DNA of 64,000 bases, from positions 16,725-80,724 of the forward strand of contig JAHCJV010000018.1 in assembly GCA_026126105.1 (NCBI GenBank). The letters run 5' to 3'. Below are positions 44,855 to 53,047 of this stretch, in pieces (the stretch's first letter is position 1; every line of letters begins with the position of its first letter). A program made the position numbers and the translations under genes. Origin of the DNA: Enhydrobacter sp. GTDB taxonomy: Bacteria > Pseudomonadota > Alphaproteobacteria > Reyranellales > Reyranellaceae. The notes under the pieces are model-generated. The model ran no database searches. It was not told the origin of the DNA and worked only from the letters and a program-made list of their open reading frames with translations.

Positions 44855-47119
44855 ATGACCGACGAGAACCCTGACAACAAGTGGATCGGCAAACGCACCC
44901 CGCGTCCGGACGGCGCCGACAAGGTGACGGGCCGCGCCGCCTACGCCGCCGACACGACCATGCCCGGCATGATCTGGGGCAAGGTGCTGCGTAGCCCCCA
45001 TCCGCATGCCGTCATCAGGTCGATCGACACGTCGAAGGCCGAGAAGCTGCCGGGCGTCAAAGCGGTCGTCACGTCGAAGGACATCCTCGACTTCCCGATC
45101 GAGAAGGGTCCGGTGATGCTGGGCATCCAGGACATGCGCTGGATGTGCCGCAACGTCATGGCGCGCGACAAGGCGCTGTTCCACGGCCATCCGGTTGCCG
45201 CCGTGGCGGCCGATACTCAGGCGATCGCCGCGGAAGCCTGCAAGCTGATCGAGGTCGACTACGAGGTGTTGCCGTTCGTCATCGACGTCGACGAGGCGAA
45301 GAAGGACGGCGCACCCATCCTGTTCGACCACATCAAGTTCGACGGCAAGCCCTCGAACATCGCCGGCACGCTCGAGCACAAGCTGGGCGACGTCGAGGCC
45401 GGCTTCAAGGAAGCCGAGGTGATCGTCGAGCGCAGCTTCAAGACCGAGGCGGTGCATCAGGGCTACATCGAGCCGCATGCCTGCCTGGTCAGCTACAGCG
45501 ACGGCAAGGTCACGGTGTGGAGCTCGAGCCAGGGCCAGTTCATGGTCCGCGCCATGTGCTCGCTGATGTCGGGGATTTCCCAGAGCAACATCCGCGCAAT
45601 TCCCGCCGAGATCGGCGGCGGCTTCGGCGGCAAGACCATCGTCTATCTCGAGCCGGTCGCGCTGGCGCTCTCGCGCAAGGCGGGCCGCCCGGTCAAGATG
45701 GTGATGACGCGCGAGGAAGTCATGCGGGCGTCGGGCCCGACCTCGGGCTCCTCCTCCACCGTGAAGATCGGTGCGAAGAAGGACGGCACCATCGTCGCTG
45801 GCCAGGGAACCTGGTATCTGCAGGCGGGCGCATTTCCCGGCTCGCCAATCCGCGGGGCCGCGGGCTGCGCGTTCGCGCCCTACAACATCCCCAACGTGCA
45901 CTCCAAGGGCTACGACGTCGTCTCCAACCGGTCCAAGGTCGCAGCCTATCGCGCGCCGGGCGCGCCGATCGGCGCCTTCTCGGTCGAAAGCGTGCTCGAC
46001 GAGCTCGCAGAGAAGCTTGGCATGGATCCGCTCGAGCTGCGGCTGAAGAACGCCGCCAAGCAGGGCACCAAGGCCGCCCATGGCCCTGTCTATCCGGTGA
46101 TCGGCTACGAGGAGACGCTGCGCCAGGCTCTTGCCAGCGACCACTACAAGGCGCCCCTGGGCAAGAACCAGGGCCGCGGCGTCGCCTCCGGTTACTGGTT
46201 CAATGCCGGTGGCGAATCGAGTGCGCAGGTCAACATCACCGAGGACGGCAACGTCGTGGTGATGACCGGCCATCCCGATATCGGCGGATCGCGTGCCTCG
46301 ACCGCCAACATCGCGGCCGAGCTGCTCGGCATCCATCCCAGCCGGGTGAACGTGCTGATCGGCGACACCGCCAGCGTCGGCTTCTCCAACCTGACGGGTG
46401 GCAGCCGTGTCACTTTCGCGTCGGCGATGGTGGTCACGCAGTCGGCCGAAACGGTCATCAAGCAGCTTTGCTCGCGCGCGGCGAAGATATGGAAGATCGA
46501 AGAGGACGCGGTCACGTGGGAGAACGGCTACGCCAAGCCTGCCGGCGACAACGCCGGCAAGTTCGAGCCGTTGTCGCTCGCACAGATCGCGGCCAAGGCG
46601 ACGGAGACCGGAGGACCGATCGGCGCCGGCACGCAGCTCAACACGATCGGCGCGGAGGGCGGTTTCTCCACCCACATCGCCGACGTCGAGGTCGATCCGG
46701 CCACGGGCTGCACGCGCGTGATCCGCATGACCTGCTTCCAGGATGTCGGCCGCGCCATCCACCCGGACTATGTCGAGGGCCAGCTCCAGGGCGCGATGGC
46801 GCAGGCGATCGGCTGGGCCTTGACCGAGGAGTATATCTACAACAAGCGCGGTGAGGTCGATAACGCGGGCTTCCTCGACTACCGGATGCCCGTGGCCTCG
46901 GACCTCGGCAAGCTAGAATGCGGGATCATCGAGATTCCTAACCCGAAGCACCCGCAGGGCGTCAAAGGCGTCGGCGAAGTACCGCTGGTGCCTGGCATGG
47001 CCGCGATCGCGAACGCCATGTACAAGGCCCTCGGCGTCCGCTTCAGCCACCTGCCGATGTCGCCGCCGAAGGTGCTCGAGGCGCTCGAGCCCGAGCCGCA
47101 CAAGCTCGCGGCAGACTAG
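44855..47119 (+). CDS. Xanthine dehydrogenase-family molybdopterin-binding subunit (lone CoxL/XdhB-like)
   Basis: A 754-residue molybdenum-cofactor subunit. It begins with the aldehyde oxidase/xanthine dehydrogenase a/b hammerhead (RPDGADKVTGRAAYAADTTM), and continues with IGGGFGGKT, a molybdopterin contact, YRAPGAPIGAFSVESVLDEL and VKGVGEVPLVPG, which holds the catalytic Glu. The CoxL-type AYRCSFR selenylated-Cys loop is absent (VAAYRAPGAP instead), so it is not CO dehydrogenase. No FAD or [2Fe-2S] subunit genes are adjacent; the partner subunits must be elsewhere, or this is an isolated paralogue. AAGGA stands nine bases before the ATG. Confidence 0.92.
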   Translation: MTDENPDNKWIGKRTPRPDGADKVTGRAAYAADTTMPGMIWGKVLRSPHPHAVIRSIDTSKAEKLPGVKAVVTSKDILDFPIEKGPVMLGIQDMRWMCRNVMARDKALFHGHPVAAVAADTQAIAAEACKLIEVDYEVLPFVIDVDEAKKDGAPILFDHIKFDGKPSNIAGTLEHKLGDVEAGFKEAEVIVERSFKTEAVHQGYIEPHACLVSYSDGKVTVWSSSQGQFMVRAMCSLMSGISQSNIRAIPAEIGGGFGGKTIVYLEPVALALSRKAGRPVKMVMTREEVMRASGPTSGSSSTVKIGAKKDGTIVAGQGTWYLQAGAFPGSPIRGAAGCAFAPYNIPNVHSKGYDVVSNRSKVAAYRAPGAPIGAFSVESVLDELAEKLGMDPLELRLKNAAKQGTKAAHGPVYPVIGYEETLRQALASDHYKAPLGKNQGRGVASGYWFNAGGESSAQVNITEDGNVVVMTGHPDIGGSRASTANIAAELLGIHPSRVNVLIGDTASVGFSNLTGGSRVTFASAMVVTQSAETVIKQLCSRAAKIWKIEEDAVTWENGYAKPAGDNAGKFEPLSLAQIAAKATETGGPIGAGTQLNTIGAEGGFSTHIADVEVDPATGCTRVIRMTCFQDVGRAIHPDYVEGQLQGAMAQAIGWALTEEYIYNKRGEVDNAGFLDYRMPVASDLGKLECGIIEIPNPKHPQGVKGVGEVPLVPGMAAIANAMYKALGVRFSHLPMSPPKVLEALEPEPHKLAAD

Positions 47120-47154
47120 CGCGCGCGATACGACGGGCGCCGGCCCTCCCCTTG

Positions 47155-47176
47155 CCTCTCCCTTGTACGGGAGAGG
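47155..47176. terminator. Hairpin after the molybdenum-subunit gene
   Basis: CCTCTCCC and GGGAGAGG form a perfect 8-bp stem around a TTGTAC loop, 36 bp after the stop. It may be a terminator or a short intergenic repeat of the kind dispersed in alphaproteobacterial genomes. The remaining 200 bp up to the next gene shows nothing else I can name. Confidence 0.45.
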
Positions 47177-47382
47177 ACCATGGGGTGTCGAAGGGAGCAT
47201 GGGTACGCTCAAGCGACCCATGCTCGGGTCTTTCAGACTATCATCCGTCGCACGCGGCAGGCGAGAAAGCCTGCGACACCCTGCCTCCGGAAACAGGGCA
47301 CATTCGACACTTTCGGTTCGTACGTAGGGTGCATCTCCTTCCTCCCCCGGAAGGCCATTCCCCTCGACGAGGAGTCCGCACA

Positions 47383-47679
47383 ATGTCGATCATGTCCGCC
47401 CGGAATTCTGCCGCGTTCGGTGCCGCGTCGATCACGATCAAGAAGCGCGCGACGGCAGACGAGATCCAGGCTGAGCTGCAGGAACGCATCGACCGCCTTG
47501 CTGCGCGCGACGAAAAATTCCGCGGCTGCACCGCGCCGCGCCCGCGGCCTTCTCAAGTCCGAACAGACGGTACTCCGAACTGGACTGTCGACGGGTTTCC
47601 AGGCCTGCCGTCCGGCGGCTTCGGACGCATGGTCGAGCTGCTCGATCAGACGCGCATGGAATATGAGCTGGTCGCATAG
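47383..47679 (+). CDS. Small hypothetical protein (98 aa)
   Basis: A 98-residue soluble protein: an N-terminal AAFGAASITIKKRATADEIQ, a charged helix ELQERIDRLAARDEKFRGCT, and a Trp/Gly-containing C-terminus (GTPNWTVDGFPGLPSGGFG). GAGGAG before the ATG at good spacing supports it. No domain is recognised; the helix suggests a coiled-coil. Converges with leuC. Confidence 0.65.
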   Translation: MSIMSARNSAAFGAASITIKKRATADEIQAELQERIDRLAARDEKFRGCTAPRPRPSQVRTDGTPNWTVDGFPGLPSGGFGRMVELLDQTRMEYELVA

Positions 47680-47690
47680 CCGGGACGACC

Positions 47691-49073
47691 TCAACCGAAG
47701 TCCCGCACATCCGTCAGATAGCCCGTGACGGCGGCCGCCGCAGCCATCGCTGGCGACATGAGATGCGTACGCGCGCCCGGTCCCTGACGCCCTTCGAAGT
47801 TACGATTGGACGTGCTGGCGCAGCGCCTGCCCGGCGGCACCTTGTCGGGATTCATTGCAAGGCACATCGAGCATCCGGGCTCGCGCCACTCGAACCCGCT
47901 CTCCTTCAGGACGCGGTCGAGCCCCTCCTCCTCGGCCTGTCGCTTCACCAGGCCTGAGCCAGGCACAACCAGCGCGCGCACGCCGTCCGCCACCCGCCGT
48001 CCTCTTGCCACCTCGGCCGCCGCGCGGATGTCCTCGAGGCGGCCGTTGCTGCAGGAGCCGATGAACACGACGTCGATTGCGAGGCCGATCATCCTCTGGC
48101 CCGGTATGAGTCCCATGTAGGAGATCATCTGTTCATCGTGCGCATCGACCGATTCGGGCACGCAGGCCGTTATCGGTATGACAGCCTCCGGATTAGTGCC
48201 CCAGGTCACCATCGGCGGGATCTCCGCGGCGTCGAGCACCAGGGTTCGATCATACATCGCACCCGGATCCGACGGCAGTGTGCGCCAGTAGGCGATTGCC
48301 TGCTCCAGCGCCTCCCCGCTTGGCGCCTGCTCGCGGCCGCGCACATAGTCGAACGTCTTTTCGTCGGGTGCGATCAGGCCGGCACGCGCGCCGCATTCGA
48401 CCGACATGTTGCTGACGGTCATGCGGCCGGCCATGTCGAGCGCCTCAATCGTGTCGCCGCAAAACTCGATCATGTGCCCGTTGGCGCCGGCCGCACCCAG
48501 CCGCCCGACGATCGCCAGCGCCAGGTCCTTAGCCGAGGTGCCGAACGGCAGCGCGCCGCTCACCGCGACCTTCATCGTCTTCGGCCGCTTCTGAAGCAGC
48601 GTTTGCGTGGCCAGCACATGCTCGACCTCGGATGCGCCGATCCCGAATCCGAGCGCACCCAATGCGCCGTGGGTCGAGGCATGCGAATCGCCGCTGACGA
48701 TCGTCTGGCCCGGCAGGGTGAACCCTAGTTCGGGTCCGATGACGTGCCCGATGCCTTGGCGGACGTCGAGAACCGGGATGTAGGGCACGCCGAACGCAGC
48801 GACGTTGGCCTCCAGCGTCTCGACCTGCAGGCGCGAGTCTGCGTCTTCGATCCCTCTATGCCGGTCCTCCGTCGGGATGTTGTGATCGGCGACGGCGAGC
48901 GTCGCCTCCGGCCGGTGGACCTCGAGTCCGGCGCGCCGCAGCCCGTCGAACGCCTGCGGGCTGCCGTGCTCGTCGAGCAGATGACGATCGATATAGAGAA
49001 CGCAGGTGTCATCGCCGAGCCGCTCGACGACATGGCTCTCCCAGATCTTGTCGAACAGGGTGCGGGGGATCAT
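47691..49073 (-). CDS. leuC: 3-isopropylmalate dehydratase large subunit (LeuC)-like
   Basis: A 460-residue aconitase-superfamily enzyme. It begins [20 protein letters not shown], and the [4Fe-4S] ligands are in [19 protein letters not shown] and [13 protein letters not shown] (C-x2-C). The substrate-binding [20 protein letters not shown] is intact. LeuC normally works with a separate LeuD; no leuD follows or precedes here (the neighbours are a DUF4142 gene and a small hypothetical gene). The protein may be a second LeuC paralogue acting on another 2-alkylmalate. Confidence in the family is high and in the exact pathway moderate. Confidence 0.88.
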   Translation of the reverse strand: MIPRTLFDKIWESHVVERLGDDTCVLYIDRHLLDEHGSPQAFDGLRRAGLEVHRPEATLAVADHNIPTEDRHRGIEDADSRLQVETLEANVAAFGVPYIPVLDVRQGIGHVIGPELGFTLPGQTIVSGDSHASTHGALGALGFGIGASEVEHVLATQTLLQKRPKTMKVAVSGALPFGTSAKDLALAIVGRLGAAGANGHMIEFCGDTIEALDMAGRMTVSNMSVECGARAGLIAPDEKTFDYVRGREQAPSGEALEQAIAYWRTLPSDPGAMYDRTLVLDAAEIPPMVTWGTNPEAVIPITACVPESVDAHDEQMISYMGLIPGQRMIGLAIDVVFIGSCSNGRLEDIRAAAEVARGRRVADGVRALVVPGSGLVKRQAEEEGLDRVLKESGFEWREPGCSMCLAMNPDKVPPGRRCASTSNRNFEGRQGPGARTHLMSPAMAAAAAVTGYLTDVRDFG

Positions 49074-49129
49074 CGCTCAACACTTGCAGGCCGCCGCGAC
49101 GCGCGCAATCGGCGGCGGGCACCACTCGT

Positions 49130-49654
49130 CTACCGCCGGAGTGTCCTCGCCTGCTCGAGATGCCCACGCAGCACCGGCACAATCTCCTGTGCGAAGAACT
49201 TGATGCGTTCGTCGTCGCCGCTGCGGGCATACATCTCGAAGACCTCGAGGTCGTCGCCGAGACCCTTGATCTGCACCTCGATGAAGGCCTTGGCGAATGC
49301 CTTGCCCGGCGGCGTGTGAGCGAGTTCGTCTGAGAGCGCCTTGTGGCTAGGGTCGAGCGCATCGCGCGGGCTCTTCAGCTTCGCCTCCGCCAGCGCCTGC
49401 CTGAATTTCATGCCGGCCGCCAGATAGTCGAGGTTCAGCCGACGCGCGAATTCCTGGACGACATCGGATCTGGTCTTGCGCAGGGCGAGCTGGCTGCTGG
49501 CGGCCTGGAACTTGAGCATGCCGACCGCGCGACGTAGGAACGCCTCGGTGGTGACGGTCGCCTGCGCACTGGCCATCGTTTCAGCCGGGTCGGCTGCCCA
49601 CGCCACGGGAATAACGAGAAGAGTGGCGACGAGGCAGGATAGCGCGTGCCACAT
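49130..49654 (-). CDS. DUF4142-family secreted protein
   Basis: A 174-residue protein with a signal peptide (WHALSCLVATLLVIPVAWAA) followed by a ferritin-like helical DUF4142 domain: TTEAFLRRAVGMLKFQAASS, VVQEFARRLNLDYLAAGMKF, ELAHTPPGKAFAKAFIEVQ and the closing IVPVLRGHLEQARTL. A TTG at 49666 with AAAGGG upstream would add a basic n-region (AKR) and is a reasonable alternative start. Function unknown; other members are annotated as predicted outer-membrane or periplasmic proteins. Confidence 0.83.
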   Translation of the reverse strand: MWHALSCLVATLLVIPVAWAADPAETMASAQATVTTEAFLRRAVGMLKFQAASSQLALRKTRSDVVQEFARRLNLDYLAAGMKFRQALAEAKLKSPRDALDPSHKALSDELAHTPPGKAFAKAFIEVQIKGLGDDLEVFEMYARSGDDERIKFFAQEIVPVLRGHLEQARTLRR

Positions 49655-49754
49655 CCGCTTAGCCAAGACCACATCCCTTTCGCGCGTCAAAAGCGCAATC
49701 ACGACTCCTTTGGATTAAGGCATAAATAAGGCAAAATGCGACAATACACGGGAT

Positions 49755-49793
49755 TGTGCGCCAATTGCGCACAGGGTGTGGTGATCACAACAC
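49755..49793. promoter_or_regulatory. Two adjacent dyads between divergent DUF4142 and M23 peptidase genes
   Basis: In the 168-bp divergent region, TGTGCGC-CAATT-GCGCACA (49755-49773) forms a perfect 7-bp inverted repeat. GTGTGGTGA next to TCACAACAC (49776-49793) is an 8-of-9 palindrome centred on GATC. Such paired operators before a gene usually bind a dimeric regulator. I cannot name the protein. Confidence 0.4.
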
Positions 49794-49822
49794 ACCAAGC
49801 TTGTTCCCGTTAGAAACGGCCG

Positions 49823-50884
49823 GTGATCAAATTGTCACCGCTCGCGGCCTGTGCCGCCTCTTTGTGGCTGGGCATCGCATCGCCCGGCGTCGCGCAACCG
49901 GCGGAAACCGCCGAAGCGATCATTGCGGAGGAGCAGTTGCTCGGCGCCGCCGACGAGGACGCGCGTGCCCGGGCCCTTTTGCCCTTCTCCCGCTCGCTGA
50001 GCGCCAGCGGCGTCGTCACGGGGTCGCTTGGCGACGCGGCCGCGACAGAGGGCATTCCGGCGTCGGCCATGTTGGAGGCGTTGCGCGCGCTCGACGCGGC
50101 GATCGCTCCACGCGAGCCGCGGGACGGCGACAGGTTCTCGGTGCGATGGGAGCAGAGCTATAGCGTGGAAGGCAATCCGATCGGCGTCGGGCGCGTCCTA
50201 TGGGCGCAGCTGGACCTTTCGGACGGCGACACCGTCGCGATCCATCGCTTCCGGCCGCAGTTCGGCGAAGAGCAGTTCTTCCTGGCAAATGGTGAGGCCG
50301 CAGCGCCTTCGGCCATCACCTTGCCGCTCGACGATCTGAACATCACTTCTCGGTTCGGCAGGCGCGTCGATCCGGTCGCCAAAGGCTCCGCAATGGGCGG
50401 TCCTTTGCCCAAGGCGCGCAGAGGCACTGTGGCAAAACGCCAGGGCAGACGCCTGTTTGCGCCAGTGGCGCCGCGCATTCGCATGCACGAAGGAGTCGAT
50501 TTTGCAGTCCCGCAGGGAACGCCTGTGTACGCAGCCTCCGAGGGCGTGGTGACCGGCGCGCGGCGCAATGGCGGATACGGCAACTGGGTCCGCGTCGATC
50601 ACGGCGACGGGGTGGAGACCGCGTACGGGCATCTCTTGCGCTTCGCTCCCAACATCAAGACCGGCGCGAGGGTCGCACGGGGCCAGCTCATCGGTTTGTC
50701 GGGGAATACCGGCCGGTCGACGGGACCGCACCTCCACTTCGAGGTGATCAGCGATGGCCAGCCGGTCGATCCTCTCGACCATGCCGGCCTCGCACGGCTG
50801 GGCGGCGAAGACCTCGAGCGGTTCGCACAGCAGGTCGCCGCCGAGGAACGTGCGCGTGAACGCGAGAGGATGGCAACGAAATGA
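49823..50884 (+). CDS. M23-family peptidoglycan endopeptidase
   Basis: A 353-residue secreted metallopeptidase. A signal peptide (LSPLAACAASLWLGIASPGV) is followed by a 180-residue N-terminal region with a coiled-coil-like segment and the C-terminal LytM domain. Zn ligands are visible in MHEGVDFAVPQG (H-x3-D) and GPHLHFEV (H-x-H), with GNWVRVDHGDGVETAYGHL between. The start is a GTG at 49823 with weak ribosome-binding sequence. It probably cleaves the peptide cross-links of the cell wall. The domain's metal site appears complete, so it is likely active rather than a NlpD-type activator. Confidence 0.9.
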   Translation: MIKLSPLAACAASLWLGIASPGVAQPAETAEAIIAEEQLLGAADEDARARALLPFSRSLSASGVVTGSLGDAAATEGIPASAMLEALRALDAAIAPREPRDGDRFSVRWEQSYSVEGNPIGVGRVLWAQLDLSDGDTVAIHRFRPQFGEEQFFLANGEAAAPSAITLPLDDLNITSRFGRRVDPVAKGSAMGGPLPKARRGTVAKRQGRRLFAPVAPRIRMHEGVDFAVPQGTPVYAASEGVVTGARRNGGYGNWVRVDHGDGVETAYGHLLRFAPNIKTGARVARGQLIGLSGNTGRSTGPHLHFEVISDGQPVDPLDHAGLARLGGEDLERFAQQVAAEERARERERMATK

Positions 50885-51022
50885 TCGGGCGGCGCGGCTG
50901 CAAGACCGCCGACACCGATGAACAGGTTCGTTGTATTCGCTGAGATCGACGCACGGGTTGTTTGCGCGGGGGTTTGATCGGCCGCGAAACCACGCCACTA
51001 TCCTCCGAACGGGAGGACGAGC

Positions 51023-52057
51023 ATGGAATTCGACGTCATGACGCGAGCGACCACGTGGGACAACGTAGGCGCCCTCGCCCGCCGCGTGGAAGCAGCGGGC
51101 TTCTCCGGCATGCTGTTCACGGAGGGACACCAGGTGCCGTGGATGAACATCGCCGCGGCGTCGCTGGCTGCGCCCTCGCTGCACTTCTCGACGGGTATCG
51201 CGATCGCCTTTGCGCGCAGCCCCATGGTCTCGGCCGAGATCGCCTGGGAGTTGGCGCAGAACACCGGTGGCAAGTTTCGCCTGGGTCTCGGCAGCCAGGT
51301 GAAGGCCCACATCGAACGGCGCTACGCCAGCCACTGGGACAAGCCCGCGCCGCAGATGAGGGATTACGTGCTGGCGGTGAAGGCAAGCCTGAAGGCCTTC
51401 CGCCGTGAGGCGCCGCTCCGGCACGACGGCCCCTACTACAAGATGAGCCTGCTCCCCGAGCAGTGGACTCCGCCGCGCCACGAGCACGAGGACGTCAAGG
51501 TCGACATCTCGGCTGTCGGCCCCATCATGGTCCGCGTCGCGGGCGAAGTCGCCGACGGTGTGCACGTGCATCCGATGCACTCCATGCATTACATCCACAA
51601 CCGTCTGCTCCCCGGAGTCGCCGAGGGTGCCCGGCGGGCGGGCCGCGACCCGTCGGCGATCGACCTCATCATCCCGGTGATCGTCGCCGCCGGCGACACG
51701 CCCGAGGAGCAGGCCAAACCGATCGAGGAGGCGAAGACGACCATCGGCTTCTACGGCGCCACGCCCAATTACGCCTTCCAGTTCGATGACCTCGGTCATG
51801 CCGGCATGCGCGACCAGCTGCGCGACTGCCTGAAGTCCGGCGACAACGCCCGCGTTCAGTCGCTGATCACCGAGGAAATCCTCGACCAATTCGCCGTGGT
51901 GGCACGCTGGGACGACGTCGCCGACCGCATGGTCGCACGATACAAAGGCATTGCCTCGCGGCTGGTGATCTACCTCGCCTCGCACTGGCGCGAAATCGAC
52001 GGCAAGACGCTGGATCGCTGGGGCGAAGTGGCTCGCGCGGTGAGACAGGCGGGCTGA
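51023..52057 (+). CDS. LLM-class F420-dependent-type oxidoreductase
   Basis: A 344-residue luciferase-like (beta/alpha)8 enzyme. LARRVEAAGFSGMLFTEGHQ, STGIAIAFARSPMVSAEIAW, TGGKFRLGLGSQVKAHIERR and the C-terminal YKGIASRLVIYLASHW are the expected family blocks. Actinobacterial members use F420; many proteobacterial members use FMN instead. GGGAGGACGAGC before the ATG fixes the start. The substrate is unknown. It converges with the enoyl-CoA hydratase gene. Confidence 0.88.
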   Translation: MEFDVMTRATTWDNVGALARRVEAAGFSGMLFTEGHQVPWMNIAAASLAAPSLHFSTGIAIAFARSPMVSAEIAWELAQNTGGKFRLGLGSQVKAHIERRYASHWDKPAPQMRDYVLAVKASLKAFRREAPLRHDGPYYKMSLLPEQWTPPRHEHEDVKVDISAVGPIMVRVAGEVADGVHVHPMHSMHYIHNRLLPGVAEGARRAGRDPSAIDLIIPVIVAAGDTPEEQAKPIEEAKTTIGFYGATPNYAFQFDDLGHAGMRDQLRDCLKSGDNARVQSLITEEILDQFAVVARWDDVADRMVARYKGIASRLVIYLASHWREIDGKTLDRWGEVARAVRQAG

Positions 52058-52074
52058 CGTATCGCTGCCATCGA

Positions 52075-52845
52075 TCACCAAGTGGGGCGACGCTTCTCGT
52101 TGAACGCCGCCAGTCCCTCCTGCGCGTCGTCCGTCTCGATGATGTTGCAGATCGTCTCGACTGTGTTCTCTATCGCACGGCGGTACTCGAAGTCGTTGGC
52201 GCGCATGAAGGCGTCACGGGCGAGTTCCATGACAAGCGGAGACTTGGCCGCAAAGTCGCGGGCAAGCGCGCGCGCCTGATCCTTGACCTGCGCGGCAGGC
52301 ACCACCTTGTTGACCAACCCCATCGCGCACGCCTCCTCGGCGGAGACCGGCTTGCCCGTGAACAGCAGTTCGAACGCTTTGTGTCGTCCGATCTGGCGCG
52401 GCAAATGGACGAAATGCATCGCCGGAATCACGCCGACCACGATCTCGGGATAGCCGAGGCTCGCGGTGTCGGCCGCGACGATGCAATCGCACGAGACCGC
52501 CAGCGTCACACCGGCCGCCCGCGCCGCGCCGGTCAGGGCGGCGATGGTCGGCTTGCCCATGCGGTACTGCAGGTCGTGCATCTCGAAATAGAGCTTCTGC
52601 AGGTAGCGCCGCAGGTCGAGCCCGCGCTTGCCGCGGATCATCGCGAGATCCATCCCCGCCGAGAACGATCGCTCGAAGGCGCTGGTCAGGATGACGGCGC
52701 GTACGCCGGGATCGGCCTTGGCCTGCCGGTAGGCGTTGTTGATGTCCTCGATCAGGCCGTGATCGATCGCATTCACCGGTGCGCGCCGCATGGTGATCTC
52801 CGCGACACGGTCGGTGACCGAGTAGTCGAGATTGGCGAATTTCAA
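52075..52845 (-). CDS. Enoyl-CoA hydratase/isomerase family protein
   Basis: A 256-residue crotonase-fold protein. The oxyanion-hole strands are in FERSFSAGMDLAMIRG and ALTGAARAAGVTLAVSCD. A Glu in LGYPEIVVGVIP stands at the usual catalytic position. The second catalytic Glu position in the GAARAAG helix is Ala, so hydration may be altered or the protein may act as an isomerase. ATG is missing; a TTG at 52845 follows GGAGG at five bases and gives KFANLDYSV as the first residues. Role in fatty acid or aromatic CoA degradation is likely. Confidence 0.87.
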   Translation of the reverse strand: MKFANLDYSVTDRVAEITMRRAPVNAIDHGLIEDINNAYRQAKADPGVRAVILTSAFERSFSAGMDLAMIRGKRGLDLRRYLQKLYFEMHDLQYRMGKPTIAALTGAARAAGVTLAVSCDCIVAADTASLGYPEIVVGVIPAMHFVHLPRQIGRHKAFELLFTGKPVSAEEACAMGLVNKVVPAAQVKDQARALARDFAAKSPLVMELARDAFMRANDFEYRRAIENTVETICNIIETDDAQEGLAAFNEKRRPTW

Positions 52846-52958
52846 GAGGCCCTCCGTTGCAACTTCGCTTGTGACACGCAACCCGCCCTTATTTCCACCG
52901 TTAGGGATGTGCTTCGGCCCTCTGCAACTTTTCTTTGTTTCGCTCAGGAGACACTCAA

Positions 52959-53033
52959 ATGAACGGCATCATCTATATCGTCGGGCTGATCGTGGTCGTC
53001 TTGTTCATCCTGTCTTTCCTCGGCCTGCGCTGA
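52959..53033 (+). CDS. 24-residue single-span membrane protein
   Basis: The frame NGIIYIVGLIVVVLFILSFL after the Met, ending GLR, is a complete 24-residue transmembrane peptide with its own ribosome-binding site (CAGGAG, 8-9 bases before the ATG). It lies 14 bases before the next membrane-protein gene. Similar micro-ORFs of about 24-25 residues precede a homologous gene in other alphaproteobacteria as far as I recall, which argues for a real product. It is easily missed because of its size. Confidence 0.75.
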   Translation: MNGIIYIVGLIVVVLFILSFLGLR

Positions 53034-53047
53034 GTCGGAGAAAGACC

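Noticed and set aside
43199..46762. 1187-codon minus-strand open frame opposite the GMC and molybdenum-subunit genes
   Set aside because: It spans two real plus-strand genes and their intergenic gap, which betrays it as a shadow; no motif is seen in it.
44855..47119. CO dehydrogenase large subunit (coxL)
   Set aside because: The characteristic active-site loop with the selenylated-type Cys is absent (VAAYRAPGAP), and no coxM or coxS genes adjoin.
47120..47382. Coding potential in the gap between the molybdenum-subunit gene and the small hypothetical gene
   Set aside because: Frames are open here but have no ribosome-binding site or similarity; only the hairpin at 47155-47176 stands out.
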